Assembly: GCF_041242975.1 (NCBI RefSeq)
Contig: NZ_CP162488.1
Span: forward strand, 124,001 to 188,000
Source: Xanthomonas sp. DAR 35659
Lineage (GTDB): Bacteria > Pseudomonadota > Gammaproteobacteria > Xanthomonadales > Xanthomonadaceae
DNA length: 64,000 nt
Reading direction: 5' to 3'
The translations under genes were made by a program, and so were the position numbers. Below are positions 7,065 through 16,101 of this stretch, in pieces (positions within the stretch are counted from its first letter, which is position 1; every line of letters begins with the position of its first letter). The notes below the pieces were generated by a model. The model worked only from the letters and a program-made list of their open reading frames with translations. It was not told the origin of the DNA and made no database searches.

Positions 7065-8081
7065 TCAGAAGTTGTTGTCGCCGTCCAGGATCCGCCCGAA
7101 GCCGCCCAGCACCGAGCCTTCGCCGCGGTTCTGCCCGCCGCCCTGCGGCGCGGCGGCGAACATGCGCCCGGCCAGGCGCGAGAACGGCAGCGACTGCAGC
7201 CACACCTTGCCAGGGCCGGTCAGCGTGGCCAGGAACATGCCTTCGCCGCCGAAGAACATGCTCTTGATGCCGCTGACCGGGCGCACGTCCATGTCCACCG
7301 TGGAATGGAACGCGACCACGCAGCCGGTGTCCACGTCCAGGCGTTCGCCGGCGGCCAGCTCGCGCTCGACCACGCAGCCGCCGGCATGCACGAACACCCA
7401 GCCGTCGCCTTCCAGCTTCTGCATGATGAAGCCCTCGCCGCCGAACAGGCCGGTCATGATCTTGCGCTGGAAGTGGATGCCCAGCGACACGCCGCGCGCG
7501 CCGGCCAGGAAGCTGTCCTTCTGGCAGATCAGGCGGCCGCCGTGCTGGTCCAGCTTCATCGCCAGCACCGTGCCGGGATACGGCGCGGCGAAGGCGACCT
7601 TGGCCTTGCCCTGGCCCTGGTGGGTGAACACGGTGGTGAACAGGCTCTCGCCGGTGACCAGGCGCTTGCCGGCCGAGAACAGCTTGCCCATCAGGCCGCT
7701 GCCCTGGCTGTTGGAGCCGTCGCCGAACACGGTGTCCATCTGCACCGCCGCGTCCTTGAACATCAGCGCGCCGGCCTCGGCCACGGCGCTCTCGCCCGGA
7801 TCCAGTTCGATCTCCACGAACTGCATCTCGTGGCCGACGATGCGGTAGTCGATCTCGTCGGCGCGGCCGCCGGCGCCGGGCGGCGGCGGCAGATCCGGCG
7901 GCAGGCCGGCCGCGTTGGTGTCGCGCAGTTCGTCGATCTGGCTGGCCGGCTTCCAGCCGCTCTGGCCCTGGCGCCAGGCCAGCGCGGCCGGATGGGTGCG
8001 GGCGAAGGCGATGGCGTCGGCGTCGTCGAGCGGGCCGGAACGCGCCTGTTCGCTGCCGGTGAGGAAGTACCACTGGGTCAT
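7065..8081 (-). CDS. GYF_2 - AIM24 (TIGR00266) fusion protein
   Basis: A 338-residue protein. Residues 1-55 are a GYF_2 domain (QWYF, ALAWRQGQSGWKPASQI), a peptide- or proline-binding module. A Pro/Gly linker (LPPPPGAGG) follows. The rest is an AIM24/TIGR00266 beta-sandwich domain (MQFVEIELDPGESAVAEAGA, GRLICQKDSFLAGARGV, GSVLGGFGR end). AIM24-type proteins are of unknown biochemical function in bacteria. AGGAG stands 7 bp before the ATG at 8079-8081. It is a single-gene unit, convergent with the bufferin operon. Confidence 0.85.
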   Translation of the reverse strand: MTQWYFLTGSEQARSGPLDDADAIAFARTHPAALAWRQGQSGWKPASQIDELRDTNAAGLPPDLPPPPGAGGRADEIDYRIVGHEMQFVEIELDPGESAVAEAGALMFKDAAVQMDTVFGDGSNSQGSGLMGKLFSAGKRLVTGESLFTTVFTHQGQGKAKVAFAAPYPGTVLAMKLDQHGGRLICQKDSFLAGARGVSLGIHFQRKIMTGLFGGEGFIMQKLEGDGWVFVHAGGCVVERELAAGERLDVDTGCVVAFHSTVDMDVRPVSGIKSMFFGGEGMFLATLTGPGKVWLQSLPFSRLAGRMFAAAPQGGGQNRGEGSVLGGFGRILDGDNNF

Positions 8082-8567
8082 GGCGAAGCTCCTGATGGGC
8101 GAAAAATGCGTGCCGAGTCTAGCCCGTGCGCCGGGGACGTCCGCATCTGTCTCAAGGCATGGGGACGGCTGGCGGAAGGCCGCCTCGGGGGCGATGGCAC
8201 GCTGCGACGGTACGCAACGCGACATGCGCGCGAACAGGTGCGGCCGCTCCGGCCGAAGTCGCGCCTTGCAGGCAGGCTGCGGCGGACGAGCACCGGGCGG
8301 GCGAACGCAGCCATCGCCTTGTCGCACCGAGCGGACGTGACCCCCAACGCGCGCAGGCCGCAACTCGCTGGAGCTTCGACTCGATGGCTTGGATCGTTCC
8401 AAACACCAACGCGCATCACATTTATCGTTTGTTTATCTAGCGTATGTTCGCCCCCGGGGGATCGATGACACACGGCCGACATGTCTCCACCTCGAGCCAA
8501 CGCGGCAATCGGGGGGACCTGTCCAGCGTGTCGGACCGTGTAGGCCTTTCAACGTCGGAGGGGACAC
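8082..8567 (+). promoter_or_regulatory. 486-bp divergent intergenic region upstream of TonB receptor
   Basis: No gene is supported here. The AT-rich stretch at about 8417-8452 is the likeliest promoter for the receptor (TTTATC and TATGTT about 16 bp apart, weak match), leaving a leader of about 115 nt. CCCCCGGGGG at about 8453 is a short palindrome. Confidence 0.3.
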
Positions 8568-11504
8568 ATGCACTGCTCAACACTGCATCGCACCGCCATG
8601 GCGAGCGCGCTCGCCATGGCCTTGTTTTCGCCGTTAGCCGCGCTGGCGCAGGACGCGCCGCCACCGCCCGCGGAACGGACCGACCCGTCCGCCGCGGCCG
8701 GGAGCAATGAAAAGGCGAGGACGCTCGACTCGATCATGGTCACCGGTTCGCGCATCAAGCGCGCGGAGGTCGAGGGACCGGCGCCGGTCACGGTGATCAC
8801 CGGCGCGCAGATCATGAAGGAAGGCTTCACCACGGTGTACGAAGCGCTCGGCTCGCTCACCGAGGTCACCGGCAACGTGCAGAACGACTACGACTGGGGC
8901 CAAAGCTCGGTCAACGCCAGTCCGCTGAACCTGCGCAATCTCGGCCCCGGCCGCAGCCTGCTGCTGATCAACGGCCACCGTGTGGCCGACTACCCCATGC
9001 CGTACCAGGGCAAGAGCAACTTCGCCAACTACAACAACATCCCCACCGGCATCGTCGATCGCATCGAGGTGCTGTCCACCGGCGCCTCGGCGATCTACGG
9101 GTCCGATGCGGTGGCCGGCGTAGTCAACGTCATCCTGAAGAAGGACATCGACGGCGACACCCTGCGCGCGCGCTACGGCACCACCACCGAGGGCGGGCGC
9201 GACGTCCGCGATGTGTCCTGGTCCGGAGGCCGCCACGGCGAGGACTGGAGCGTCGCTTACACGATGCAGTACTTCGACCGCAAACCGCTGTGGTCGCACG
9301 AACGCCCCTTCATGGACGAGGAATCGGATTCGCCGCGCCGCAACTGGAGCTACGGCGGCGTGCGGCAGAACACTGCGACCAATACGCCGCAGGCCGGCAT
9401 CCGCCTCTTCGACGTGACCAACAATGTGCGGATTCGCCCGCCGAGCGGCGCCTGCGATCAGTTCGACGGCGAGTTCTACGAACACAACCGCATCACCTAC
9501 AACGATTTCAACGGGGCGCAGACCGACACCGGCTGGCAGTGCGCCAATCGTGCCGCGTTCCAGCACTGGACGCTGCGCAACGGCAGCAAGGACCTGTCGC
9601 TGTATCTGTACGGCACCAAGCAGTTCGGCGACGTCGAAGCCTGGGCGACCTACGGCTACTGGGATTCGACCGGCAAGAGCAATACCTTCATGCCGGCCTG
9701 GGCCAGCCCGGACTACATCGACCGCGACAGCGGCCAGCGCCGCAGCCTGTTGCGCTACTTCGCCCCGGGCGAGATCGGCGGCGAGGACAGTGCGCTGACC
9801 AAGTCCAAGGAAAAGAACTGGGATTTCAGCGTCGGCCTGCGCGGCACCGTGTTCGGCGATCGCTTCGACTGGGAAGTGATGGCCGGCCGCGCCGAATACG
9901 AGATCCAGGAGCGCTTCCCGATCATCCACAACCCGCGCGCCTCGGAATTCTTCCTGGGCCCGTCGCTGGGCATCGATGCGACGAGCGGCCTGGAGATCCA
10001 TGCCCCCGGCTACAACCGGCTATGGAATCCCGTGTCGCGCAACGACTACGAAGGCATCCGCGCGATCGGCGACAAGAAGGCGCGGACCTGGCTCAGCCAG
10101 GCCAGCGCCGTGCTCAGCGGCGATCTGTTCGAAGGCTGGGCCGGCCCGATCGGCTTTGCCGGGGTGCTGGAAGCCGCGGAGCAGGGCTACAAGCTGACCC
10201 CCGACCCCAACACCCTGGGCCTGAACCCCGTGTACGAAACGCCGTTCGGCAACGTCGAGACGGGCGGCGGCGAGCGCAAGCGCTATGCGGCCGGAGTGGA
10301 ATTCAAGATTCCCCTGCTCAAGAACCTGATCCTGTCGGCCGCCGGTCGCTACGATCGCTACGACGCGGTCGCCGACGATGCCGCCACCACCTACAACGCC
10401 GGCCTGGAGTGGCGTCCGTTCACCAGCCTGCTGCTGCGCGGCAGCTATGCCACCAGCTTCCGCGCGCCGGACATGCACTTCGTCTATGCCGACCCCAGCG
10501 AAAGCGTGGCCGACCAGGTCGACTACCTGGCCTGCCTGACCGATCCCAACCGCCAGACCAGCAACTGTCCCGGCGGCGATGGCGACCCGTACCACATCGA
10601 CAATCCCGTGATCGCCCGGCAGGGCTCGCAGGATCTGCTGTACGAAACCGGCGACTCGCTGACCTACGGCTTCGTCTGGGACGCGTTCGACGGCTTCTCG
10701 CTCAGTGTCGACTACTGGCGGATCAACATCGAGGATGCGATCGACGACGTCGGCGCCGACCAGGTGTTGCTGGACGAGGCGTACTGCATCACCGGGCAGC
10801 AGCCGGCGGACAAGCCGGCGCGGACCCCGCCCAGCCAGGCGCTGTGCGACCTGCAGCGCAGCCGCGTGACGCGCGACGCCGACGGCGTGGTGACCCGCGT
10901 GGAGATCGGCCCGATCAACCGCGCCAAGCAAAGCGTGAGCGGTGTCGATCTGGCCTCGCGCTACAGCGTGCAGACCGCGCGCTTGGGCAATTTCGACTTC
11001 GCGCTCAACTACACCCGGCAGCTGACCTACAAGTACGCGCAGTTCGACGGCGATCTGTTCGAGAACACCCGCGACCGCGAACGCCAGATCCGCTACCGCG
11101 GACGCGCCAGCGCGACCTGGACCCTGGATCCGTGGACCGCGGTGCTGTACGTGGACTGGACCGCGGGCACCCGCAGCGACCGCTTCGGCGGTTGCACCGC
11201 GCTGCCCAATGGCTTCCGTCCGGACGTGGCCACCGACTGCACGGATCTGCGCACGAACGCGGCGGGCGAGCGCAGCATCAGTTACGGACAGAAGAGCGAG
11301 CTGGTGGGTTACTACAACCAGGACCGGATCTACTGGAACGCCAGCCTCGGCTATCAGGCCACGGACGCGTTGCGCCTGAACGTCTACGTCAACAACATCC
11401 TCAACGATCATTATCAGGACAAGTGGTGCGGTGGCTTCGCCTACTGCGTGTCCAATCCGGTGGGGCGCGAGGTGGCTGCCGAGGTCGTCTACCGCTTCGA
11501 TTGA
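8568..11504 (+). CDS. TonB-dependent outer-membrane receptor
   Basis: A 978-residue outer-membrane active transporter. It has a signal peptide ending ALAQ (about residue 27), then a TonB-box-like stretch LDSIMVTGSRI and a plug domain (PAPVTVITGAQI, LRNLGPGRSLLLINGHR, IEVLSTGASAIYGSDAVAGV). The rest is a 22-strand barrel with aromatic-rich turns (SYATSFRAPDMHF, LNVYVNNILNDHYQ) ending VYRFD. The GSRIKR / IYGSDAVAGVVN pattern belongs to the GSRI subgroup of receptors common in Xanthomonas. The substrate is unknown; no transporter or enzyme partner lies beside it. GAGGGG precedes the ATG at 8568. A terminator hairpin follows. Confidence 0.93.
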   Translation: MHCSTLHRTAMASALAMALFSPLAALAQDAPPPPAERTDPSAAAGSNEKARTLDSIMVTGSRIKRAEVEGPAPVTVITGAQIMKEGFTTVYEALGSLTEVTGNVQNDYDWGQSSVNASPLNLRNLGPGRSLLLINGHRVADYPMPYQGKSNFANYNNIPTGIVDRIEVLSTGASAIYGSDAVAGVVNVILKKDIDGDTLRARYGTTTEGGRDVRDVSWSGGRHGEDWSVAYTMQYFDRKPLWSHERPFMDEESDSPRRNWSYGGVRQNTATNTPQAGIRLFDVTNNVRIRPPSGACDQFDGEFYEHNRITYNDFNGAQTDTGWQCANRAAFQHWTLRNGSKDLSLYLYGTKQFGDVEAWATYGYWDSTGKSNTFMPAWASPDYIDRDSGQRRSLLRYFAPGEIGGEDSALTKSKEKNWDFSVGLRGTVFGDRFDWEVMAGRAEYEIQERFPIIHNPRASEFFLGPSLGIDATSGLEIHAPGYNRLWNPVSRNDYEGIRAIGDKKARTWLSQASAVLSGDLFEGWAGPIGFAGVLEAAEQGYKLTPDPNTLGLNPVYETPFGNVETGGGERKRYAAGVEFKIPLLKNLILSAAGRYDRYDAVADDAATTYNAGLEWRPFTSLLLRGSYATSFRAPDMHFVYADPSESVADQVDYLACLTDPNRQTSNCPGGDGDPYHIDNPVIARQGSQDLLYETGDSLTYGFVWDAFDGFSLSVDYWRINIEDAIDDVGADQVLLDEAYCITGQQPADKPARTPPSQALCDLQRSRVTRDADGVVTRVEIGPINRAKQSVSGVDLASRYSVQTARLGNFDFALNYTRQLTYKYAQFDGDLFENTRDRERQIRYRGRASATWTLDPWTAVLYVDWTAGTRSDRFGGCTALPNGFRPDVATDCTDLRTNAAGERSISYGQKSELVGYYNQDRIYWNASLGYQATDALRLNVYVNNILNDHYQDKWCGGFAYCVSNPVGREVAAEVVYRFD

Positions 11505-11534
11505 GGCGGCCACCGCGCCGCCGTCCGAACGAAG

Positions 11535-11556
11535 CGCCCGGCGTGGCCGGGCGTTT
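11535..11556 (+). terminator. Rho-independent terminator of the TonB receptor gene
   Basis: CGCCCGGC, loop GTG, GCCGGGCG, then TTT. It starts 30 bp after the receptor stop codon. Confidence 0.65.
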
Positions 11557-11641
11557 CGCCTCGCGGCGCTGGCGTGGGGCAGGCGACCCCTTCTCGCGGG
11601 GCGGTTTCAGCGACAGGCCGGCCGATCGATCACCGCAGCGC

Positions 11642-12472
11642 CTACAGCGCGCTGGCGGGCCGTACCTGTAACGTCTCGGCTTCCGCCGCGCAATCCTTGG
11701 CCGGCGCCAGGCCGTGTGCGCGGGCGGCGGCGATCTCCTTGCGCGCGCCTTCCAGGTCGGCGCGGAAGCCCGGGTCGTCGTGCAGCCGCGCCACCGTGGC
11801 CGCGCCCATGAAGCGGCCGGCGAGTACGTCGCTCTGCCAATGCACGTTGCACACCAGCCGGCTCTCGCCGTAGTTGCGGCCGCGCGCGATCAGCGCATCG
11901 GCGCGCTCGGGCGCGATCTCGCTCAGGGTCAGCGCCCAGGCCCAACCGATGGCACTGTGTCCCGACGGATAGGAGCCGCTCTGGCGCAGGTCGTCGAGGT
12001 CGTCGGGGGTGCAGACCGCCTGCTGGTTGCGCAGGAACGGCCGCGCGCGCTGGTACTGGCGCTTGGCCGCCTTGGTGGCGGCGCTGGCGTCGATGCGGCT
12101 GCGCTCCAACAGGGTGTACAGGTGCGGGGTGCGCTGCGCATCGATCGTCACGCCCAGCGCGCAGGCGAACTGGCCGGCACCGCTCGGAAAGCGCAGATCG
12201 GCGTCGCGCGAGGCCTGCTGCCAGCGCGCGCTGCCGCCTAGCGCCAATGCCTCGCGGTTGACCGCCAGATCCAGCGCCTCGCCGGGCGAGCCCTCGGCCG
12301 GCGGCGGCGGCAACAGCTGCAAGCTGTCGGGGACCGCCGCGGCAGGCAGATAGCCCACCGCCTTGGCCGCCACAGGCGAGGGCGCACGCAGCGCGGGGCC
12401 GCTGCAGGCGGCCAGGGCGAGCGCCAACACGACGGCGACGAAGCGGAAACGGCAGGTGGGCGACACGGGCAT
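11642..12472 (-). CDS. Class A acid phosphatase (PAP2 superfamily), predicted lipoprotein
   Basis: A 276-residue non-specific acid phosphatase of the PhoN/vanadium-haloperoxidase fold. The three catalytic motifs are intact: KRQYQRARP (KX6RP), SYPSGHSAIG (PSGH) and SRLVCNVHWQSD (SRX5HX3D). The enzyme should release phosphate from organic monoesters in the periplasm. The N-terminus shows a lipobox, LALAACSG, so it is probably anchored as a lipoprotein, whereas most class A enzymes are soluble periplasmic proteins. It is a single gene, convergent with the receptor. Confidence 0.9.
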   Translation of the reverse strand: MPVSPTCRFRFVAVVLALALAACSGPALRAPSPVAAKAVGYLPAAAVPDSLQLLPPPPAEGSPGEALDLAVNREALALGGSARWQQASRDADLRFPSGAGQFACALGVTIDAQRTPHLYTLLERSRIDASAATKAAKRQYQRARPFLRNQQAVCTPDDLDDLRQSGSYPSGHSAIGWAWALTLSEIAPERADALIARGRNYGESRLVCNVHWQSDVLAGRFMGAATVARLHDDPGFRADLEGARKEIAAARAHGLAPAKDCAAEAETLQVRPASAL

Positions 12473-12563
12473 GCGAACTCGGACAGCGAAGGCGGGCCGA
12501 TCAGTGTACGGCCCGCCGCACGGTGCCAGGGCGGATGCATCGGGCGTCAGGCGTTCGATGTGG

Positions 12564-12718
12564 TGTGGGAGCGGCTTCCGTCGCGACGGCTCTTCACGAG
12601 AAGGCCCCGTCGCGACGTAAGGGCACCTCTAATGACGTCGGAAGCTTTCTGTAGGAGCGGCTTTAGCCGCGACAGGCGTTACCGGGAACGCTTCGTCGCG
12701 GCTAAAGCCGATCCTACA
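12564..12718. repeat. REP-type palindromic repeats in a 352-bp intergenic gap
   Basis: The gap 12473-12824 holds no gene. At 12650-12673 lies a GTAGGAGCGGCTTTAGCCGC-type unit and at 12695-12718 its inverted copy, together able to fold a long hairpin. A degenerate third copy with TCGCGACGG arms is at 12564-12590. The same family recurs at 25855, 36330, 36767-36838 and inside recB at 55143. Confidence 0.85.
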
Positions 12719-12824
12719 AGGAAAAATAGCATCTGACTCGATGTATGGCGGAAGCAGGTTGTCAGAGGCGCATTGAAGTCGCTCCCGCGTGTGCTAGCCC
12801 AGGCTGGCTGCATCCATCCCGGCC

Positions 12825-13604
12825 TCAGCCCCCGTCGCGCTCCTCGCGCGGCGGGAAACGCAGCACCACGCCGCGCGGCGGTGGCGCAGGCTGCCACAGC
12901 ACCGGCACCTGCGCCGGCGGCGGCGGTTCCAGTTCCTGGTCCAGCGGCACCAGCGTGTCCTCCTCCTCGTCTTCCCAGCTGTAGCGCTGGCGCGGCGGCA
13001 ACGGGTCGCGGTGGCGCAGCAGCAGCGCCGCGATCACCCCGCCCACCGCGCCGCCCAGGTGCGATTGCCAGGACACGCCGGCCTCGTGCGGCAGCACCGT
13101 CACCAGCATGCCGCCATAGAACAGGAAGGCGATCATGCTGGCGGCGATCGCCGCGCGGTCGCGGCGCAGCAGCGCCAGGAAGAACACCAGGAACAACAGG
13201 CCGTGGGTGACGCCGCTGGCGCCCAGGTGATGGCTGCCGGGGTCGCCGAGCAGCCAGGCGCCCAGGCCAGCGCCCAGCCACAGCAACGGCAGCCCGGCCA
13301 GGGTGGCGCGCGGATACACGCTGCCGGCCAGGGTGCCCAGGATCAGCAGCGCGCCGGCATTGGCCGCCAGGTGCTCCAGCGACCCGTGCAGCAGCGGCGC
13401 CGTCAGCAGCCCGAGCAGGCCGCTGGCCTGCTGCGGCCCCACCGACCAGGGCCGCCAGTCGAACAGGCCCTGGCTGGCGAACACCGCCACCAGCAACGCG
13501 ACGAGGGCCAGGCTGGCATTGAAGGCGCGCAGGATCCGGGCGCGGTCGAAACGGCCCTGCGCCTCGTGCTCGGGCGGGGGCGTGGAGAGCGAAGAGGTGT
13601 CCAT
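12825..13604 (-). CDS. Rhomboid-family intramembrane serine protease
   Basis: A 259-residue polytopic protein. The rhomboid catalytic signature is complete: LLHGSLEHLAANAGAL (oxyanion His/Asn in helix 2), HLGASGVTHG (GxSG with the nucleophile Ser, helix 4) and SWQSHLGGAVGG (catalytic His, helix 6). After the last helix there is an acidic (WEDEEEDT) and proline-rich cytoplasmic tail of about 60 residues. The start chosen is the ATG at 13602-13604 (MDTSSLS); an upstream in-frame start at 13640 adds 12 unremarkable residues. The cleaved substrates are unknown. It is downstream of the TerC gene on the same strand. Confidence 0.88.
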   Translation of the reverse strand: MDTSSLSTPPPEHEAQGRFDRARILRAFNASLALVALLVAVFASQGLFDWRPWSVGPQQASGLLGLLTAPLLHGSLEHLAANAGALLILGTLAGSVYPRATLAGLPLLWLGAGLGAWLLGDPGSHHLGASGVTHGLLFLVFFLALLRRDRAAIAASMIAFLFYGGMLVTVLPHEAGVSWQSHLGGAVGGVIAALLLRHRDPLPPRQRYSWEDEEEDTLVPLDQELEPPPPAQVPVLWQPAPPPRGVVLRFPPREERDGG

Positions 13605-13663
13605 GGATCCCTGGATGGCGGCGCCTGGCGCACAAGGCAAGGCGCCGCCGGTGGGAGGGACTG

Positions 13664-13695
13664 GCCGCGGCCGCGGGACAATCCGCGGCCGCGGC
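13664..13695 (-). terminator. 13-bp GC stem-loop after the TerC gene
   Basis: GCCGCGGCCGCGG, a 6-nt loop, then the exact complement. It lies between the TerC stop (13708) and the rhomboid start (13604), both minus strand. There is no U-tract, so it may attenuate rather than stop transcription. Confidence 0.45.
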
Positions 13696-13707
13696 GCCGG
13701 CGCCGGG

Positions 13708-14661
13708 TCAGTGCGCCGGCTTGGCCGGACGCAGCAGGCTCAGCACGATGGTCGCGCCGATCACCACCGCCACCGCCAGCAGCGACACCAGCACCGGGAT
13801 CTTGTACAGGTCGATGATCAGCATCTTGGTGCCGATGAACACCAGCACGATCGCCAGGCCGTAGGGCAGCAGGTGGAAACGGTCGGCCATGCCCGCCAGC
13901 AGGAAGAACATCGCGCGCAGGCCCAGCACCGCGAACACGTTGGAGGTCAGCACGATGAACGGGTCGGTGGTGATCGCGAAGATCGCCGGGATGCTGTCCA
14001 CCGCGAAGATCACGTCGGTGATCGCGATCAGCATCAGCACCGCGAACAGCGGGGTGAACCAGCGCTTGCCCTCCTGGGTCACGCTCAGCGCGTTGCCGTG
14101 GTACTGCGGGGTCAGGCGCAGGTGCTTGCGCATGAAGCGCAGCACCGGGTTGGCCTCCAGGTCCGGCTCCTTGCCCGCCGAGAACCACATCTTGATGCCG
14201 GTCAGCAGCAGGAACGCGCCGAACACGTACAGCAGCCAGTGGAACTTGGTCAGCAGCACCGAGCCGGCGAAGATCATCACCGCGCGCAGCACGATCGCGC
14301 CGAGCACGCCGATCACCAGCACGCGCTGGCGCTGCTCCTCCGGCACCGCGAAGTAGCTCATGATCATCAGGAACACGAAGATGTTGTCGACCGCCAGCGA
14401 CTTCTCGACCAGGTAGCCGGTCAGGAACTCCAGCCCGTACTGGTTGCCGGTGGCCACGTCGATGGTCTCGCGCAGGTACCACCACAGGCCGGCGTTGAAC
14501 GCCAGCGCCAGGGCGATCCAGCCCAGGCTCCACCACAGCGCCTCCTTGAAGGTGACCTTGTGCGGACCGCCGTGGCGCATCAGCACCAGGTCCGCCAGCA
14601 GCGCCACGATCACCACGATCGCGAAGCCGCCCCACAACCACACGTTGCCTATCGTTTCCAT
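13708..14661 (-). CDS. TerC/Alx-family membrane protein (putative manganese exporter)
   Basis: A 317-residue membrane protein with about nine helices, of the usual length for TerC/Alx. Family motifs are present: EKSLAVDNIFVFLMI (acidic residues in the first conserved helix), LTGIKMWFSAGKEPDLEANP and ITDVIFAVDSIPAIFAITTD. These acidic intramembrane residues are the proposed metal site. Alx of E. coli is linked to Mn2+ efflux and is controlled by a yybP-ykoY riboswitch. The leader here (14749-14862) has the same riboswitch signature, supporting a manganese role. The start is the ATG at 14659-14661. Confidence 0.9.
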   Translation of the reverse strand: METIGNVWLWGGFAIVVIVALLADLVLMRHGGPHKVTFKEALWWSLGWIALALAFNAGLWWYLRETIDVATGNQYGLEFLTGYLVEKSLAVDNIFVFLMIMSYFAVPEEQRQRVLVIGVLGAIVLRAVMIFAGSVLLTKFHWLLYVFGAFLLLTGIKMWFSAGKEPDLEANPVLRFMRKHLRLTPQYHGNALSVTQEGKRWFTPLFAVLMLIAITDVIFAVDSIPAIFAITTDPFIVLTSNVFAVLGLRAMFFLLAGMADRFHLLPYGLAIVLVFIGTKMLIIDLYKIPVLVSLLAVAVVIGATIVLSLLRPAKPAH

Positions 14662-14748
14662 TGGGGATTTTCCGTCTATGAACAGGGAACCTCGGGGCCG
14701 CGGCGGCGGAGGCGTTCCGGACGGAGACGACGGATGTCGTCCAGAGGG

Positions 14749-14862
14749 TGCCTTCGCCACTGCGGCGAAGGTCTCGCTCGCAGCCGATGGACCGGCTGCC
14801 GTTGCACCGGAGCCCGCGGGCTCGAATTGACGGCGACAACGTCGGGAGCTACTCCCCTTCTG
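14749..14862 (-). promoter_or_regulatory. yybP-ykoY type (Mn2+) riboswitch upstream of the TerC gene
   Basis: On the minus strand the leader begins AGAAGGGGAGTAGCTCCC, the hallmark 5' segment of this class. About 80 nt further on comes GCGAGCGAGACCTTCGCC, closed by GGCGAAGGC, which gives the conserved AGACC loop and its stem. Downstream, GACGAC-ATCC-GTCGTC can form a hairpin that would be the expression platform before the start at 14661. Aptamer ends are approximate. A covariance-model search for this RNA family would settle it. Confidence 0.75.
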
Positions 14863-14919
14863 CGCGCATTCTTGCCGCTGCCGGCGGTGCCGTCAATGTG
14901 GGCGGCTACAATGGCGTTC

Positions 14920-16101
14920 ATGAATAGTCCCCTGCCCGTAGTCCGCCTCAAGAACGCCTGGCGCTCCAGCCATCCTTGGATCTTCCAGAAACTGGTCGAA
15001 AAACCCGCCGCCAAGCCCAAGCCGGGCGCGCTGGTGGACGTGGTCGGGGTGGACGGCGCGTGGATCGGCCGCGGCTTCTACAACGGCCACTCGCGCATCG
15101 CCGTGCGCATCCTCGAGACCCATCCGGACATCGCCGTCGACGAGTCCTGGTTCGCGCGCAAGATCGCCGAGGCGGTGTCGCTGCGCCGTGACGTGCTCAA
15201 GCTGGACGCGGTCAGCGACGCCTGGCGCGTGGTGCATGCCGAGGGCGACGGCCTGTCCGGCCTGGTGGTGGACCGCTACGGCGACCTGCTGGTGGTGGAG
15301 TTCTTCAGCGCCGGCATGTTCCGCCACCGCGAGTGGATCTACGCCGCGCTGCGCGCGCAGTTCCCCGGCGCGCGCTTCTACAGCTTCGCCGAGGAGCACG
15401 TGCAGAAGCAGGAGAGCTTCGACTACCGGCCGGTGTCCAGCAGCGGCGAGCGCCCGGAGCCGGCGATCATCAGCGAATACGGCGTGCGCTTCCGCGCCGA
15501 TCCGGCCGGCGCGCACAAGACCGGCTTCTTCGCCGACCAGCGCGAGAACCGCCAGTGGCTGAGCCAGCAGGTGGAGGGCAAGCGCGTGCTCGACCTGTGC
15601 TGCAACACCGGCGGCTTCGCCGTCTACGCCAAGGTCCGCGGCGCCACCGAGGTGGTCGGCGTGGACATCGACGAGGACGTGATCGAGATCGCCAAGGGCA
15701 ACGCCCGCCTCAACGACGTGCGGCCCAAGTTCGTGCAGGCCGATATCTTCCCGTACCTGCGCGATGCCGCCGCGCGCGGCGACCGGTACGACGTGGTGAT
15801 CCTGGACCCGGCGAAGATGACCCGCGACCGCGACCAGGTGATCCCGGCGCTGAAGAAGTACCTGGACATGAACAAGCTGGCGCTGGGGGTGGTCGCGCCG
15901 GGCGGCCTGTTCGCCACCTTCTCCTGTACCGGCCTGGTCGCCGAGCACGAGTTCCTGGACATGCTGCGCCGCGCCGCGTACTTCTCCGGCCGCACCATCC
16001 AGATCCTGAAGGTGGCCGGCGCCGGCGCCGACCATCCGTTCATGGCCCACGTGCAGGAATCGCGGTACCTGAAGGCGGTGTTCTGCCGCGTGCTGGACTG
16101 A
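14920..16101 (+). CDS. rlmI: RlmI-like 23S rRNA (cytosine) methyltransferase
   Basis: A 393-residue class I SAM-dependent rRNA methyltransferase. An N-terminal PUA-like domain (LKNAWRSSHPWIFQ, GRGFYNGHSRIAVRI) is followed by a central EEHVQ segment and a Rossmann domain. The latter carries VLDLCCNTGGFAVYA (SAM motif I), VVGVDIDEDV (motif II), VVILDPAKM (motif IV) and FATFSCTG (motif VI with Cys). RlmI of E. coli makes m5C1962 in 23S rRNA. Two ATGs compete (14911, 14920). A TACAAT -10 box at 14907-14912 overlaps the first, so the second is chosen. Confidence 0.9.
   Translation: MNSPLPVVRLKNAWRSSHPWIFQKLVEKPAAKPKPGALVDVVGVDGAWIGRGFYNGHSRIAVRILETHPDIAVDESWFARKIAEAVSLRRDVLKLDAVSDAWRVVHAEGDGLSGLVVDRYGDLLVVEFFSAGMFRHREWIYAALRAQFPGARFYSFAEEHVQKQESFDYRPVSSSGERPEPAIISEYGVRFRADPAGAHKTGFFADQRENRQWLSQQVEGKRVLDLCCNTGGFAVYAKVRGATEVVGVDIDEDVIEIAKGNARLNDVRPKFVQADIFPYLRDAAARGDRYDVVILDPAKMTRDRDQVIPALKKYLDMNKLALGVVAPGGLFATFSCTGLVAEHEFLDMLRRAAYFSGRTIQILKVAGAGADHPFMAHVQESRYLKAVFCRVLD

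Noticed and set aside
12650..12718. REP-type inverted pair as a gene terminator
   Set aside because: It is far from both neighbouring stop codons and lacks a U-tract; it is better described as a repeat.
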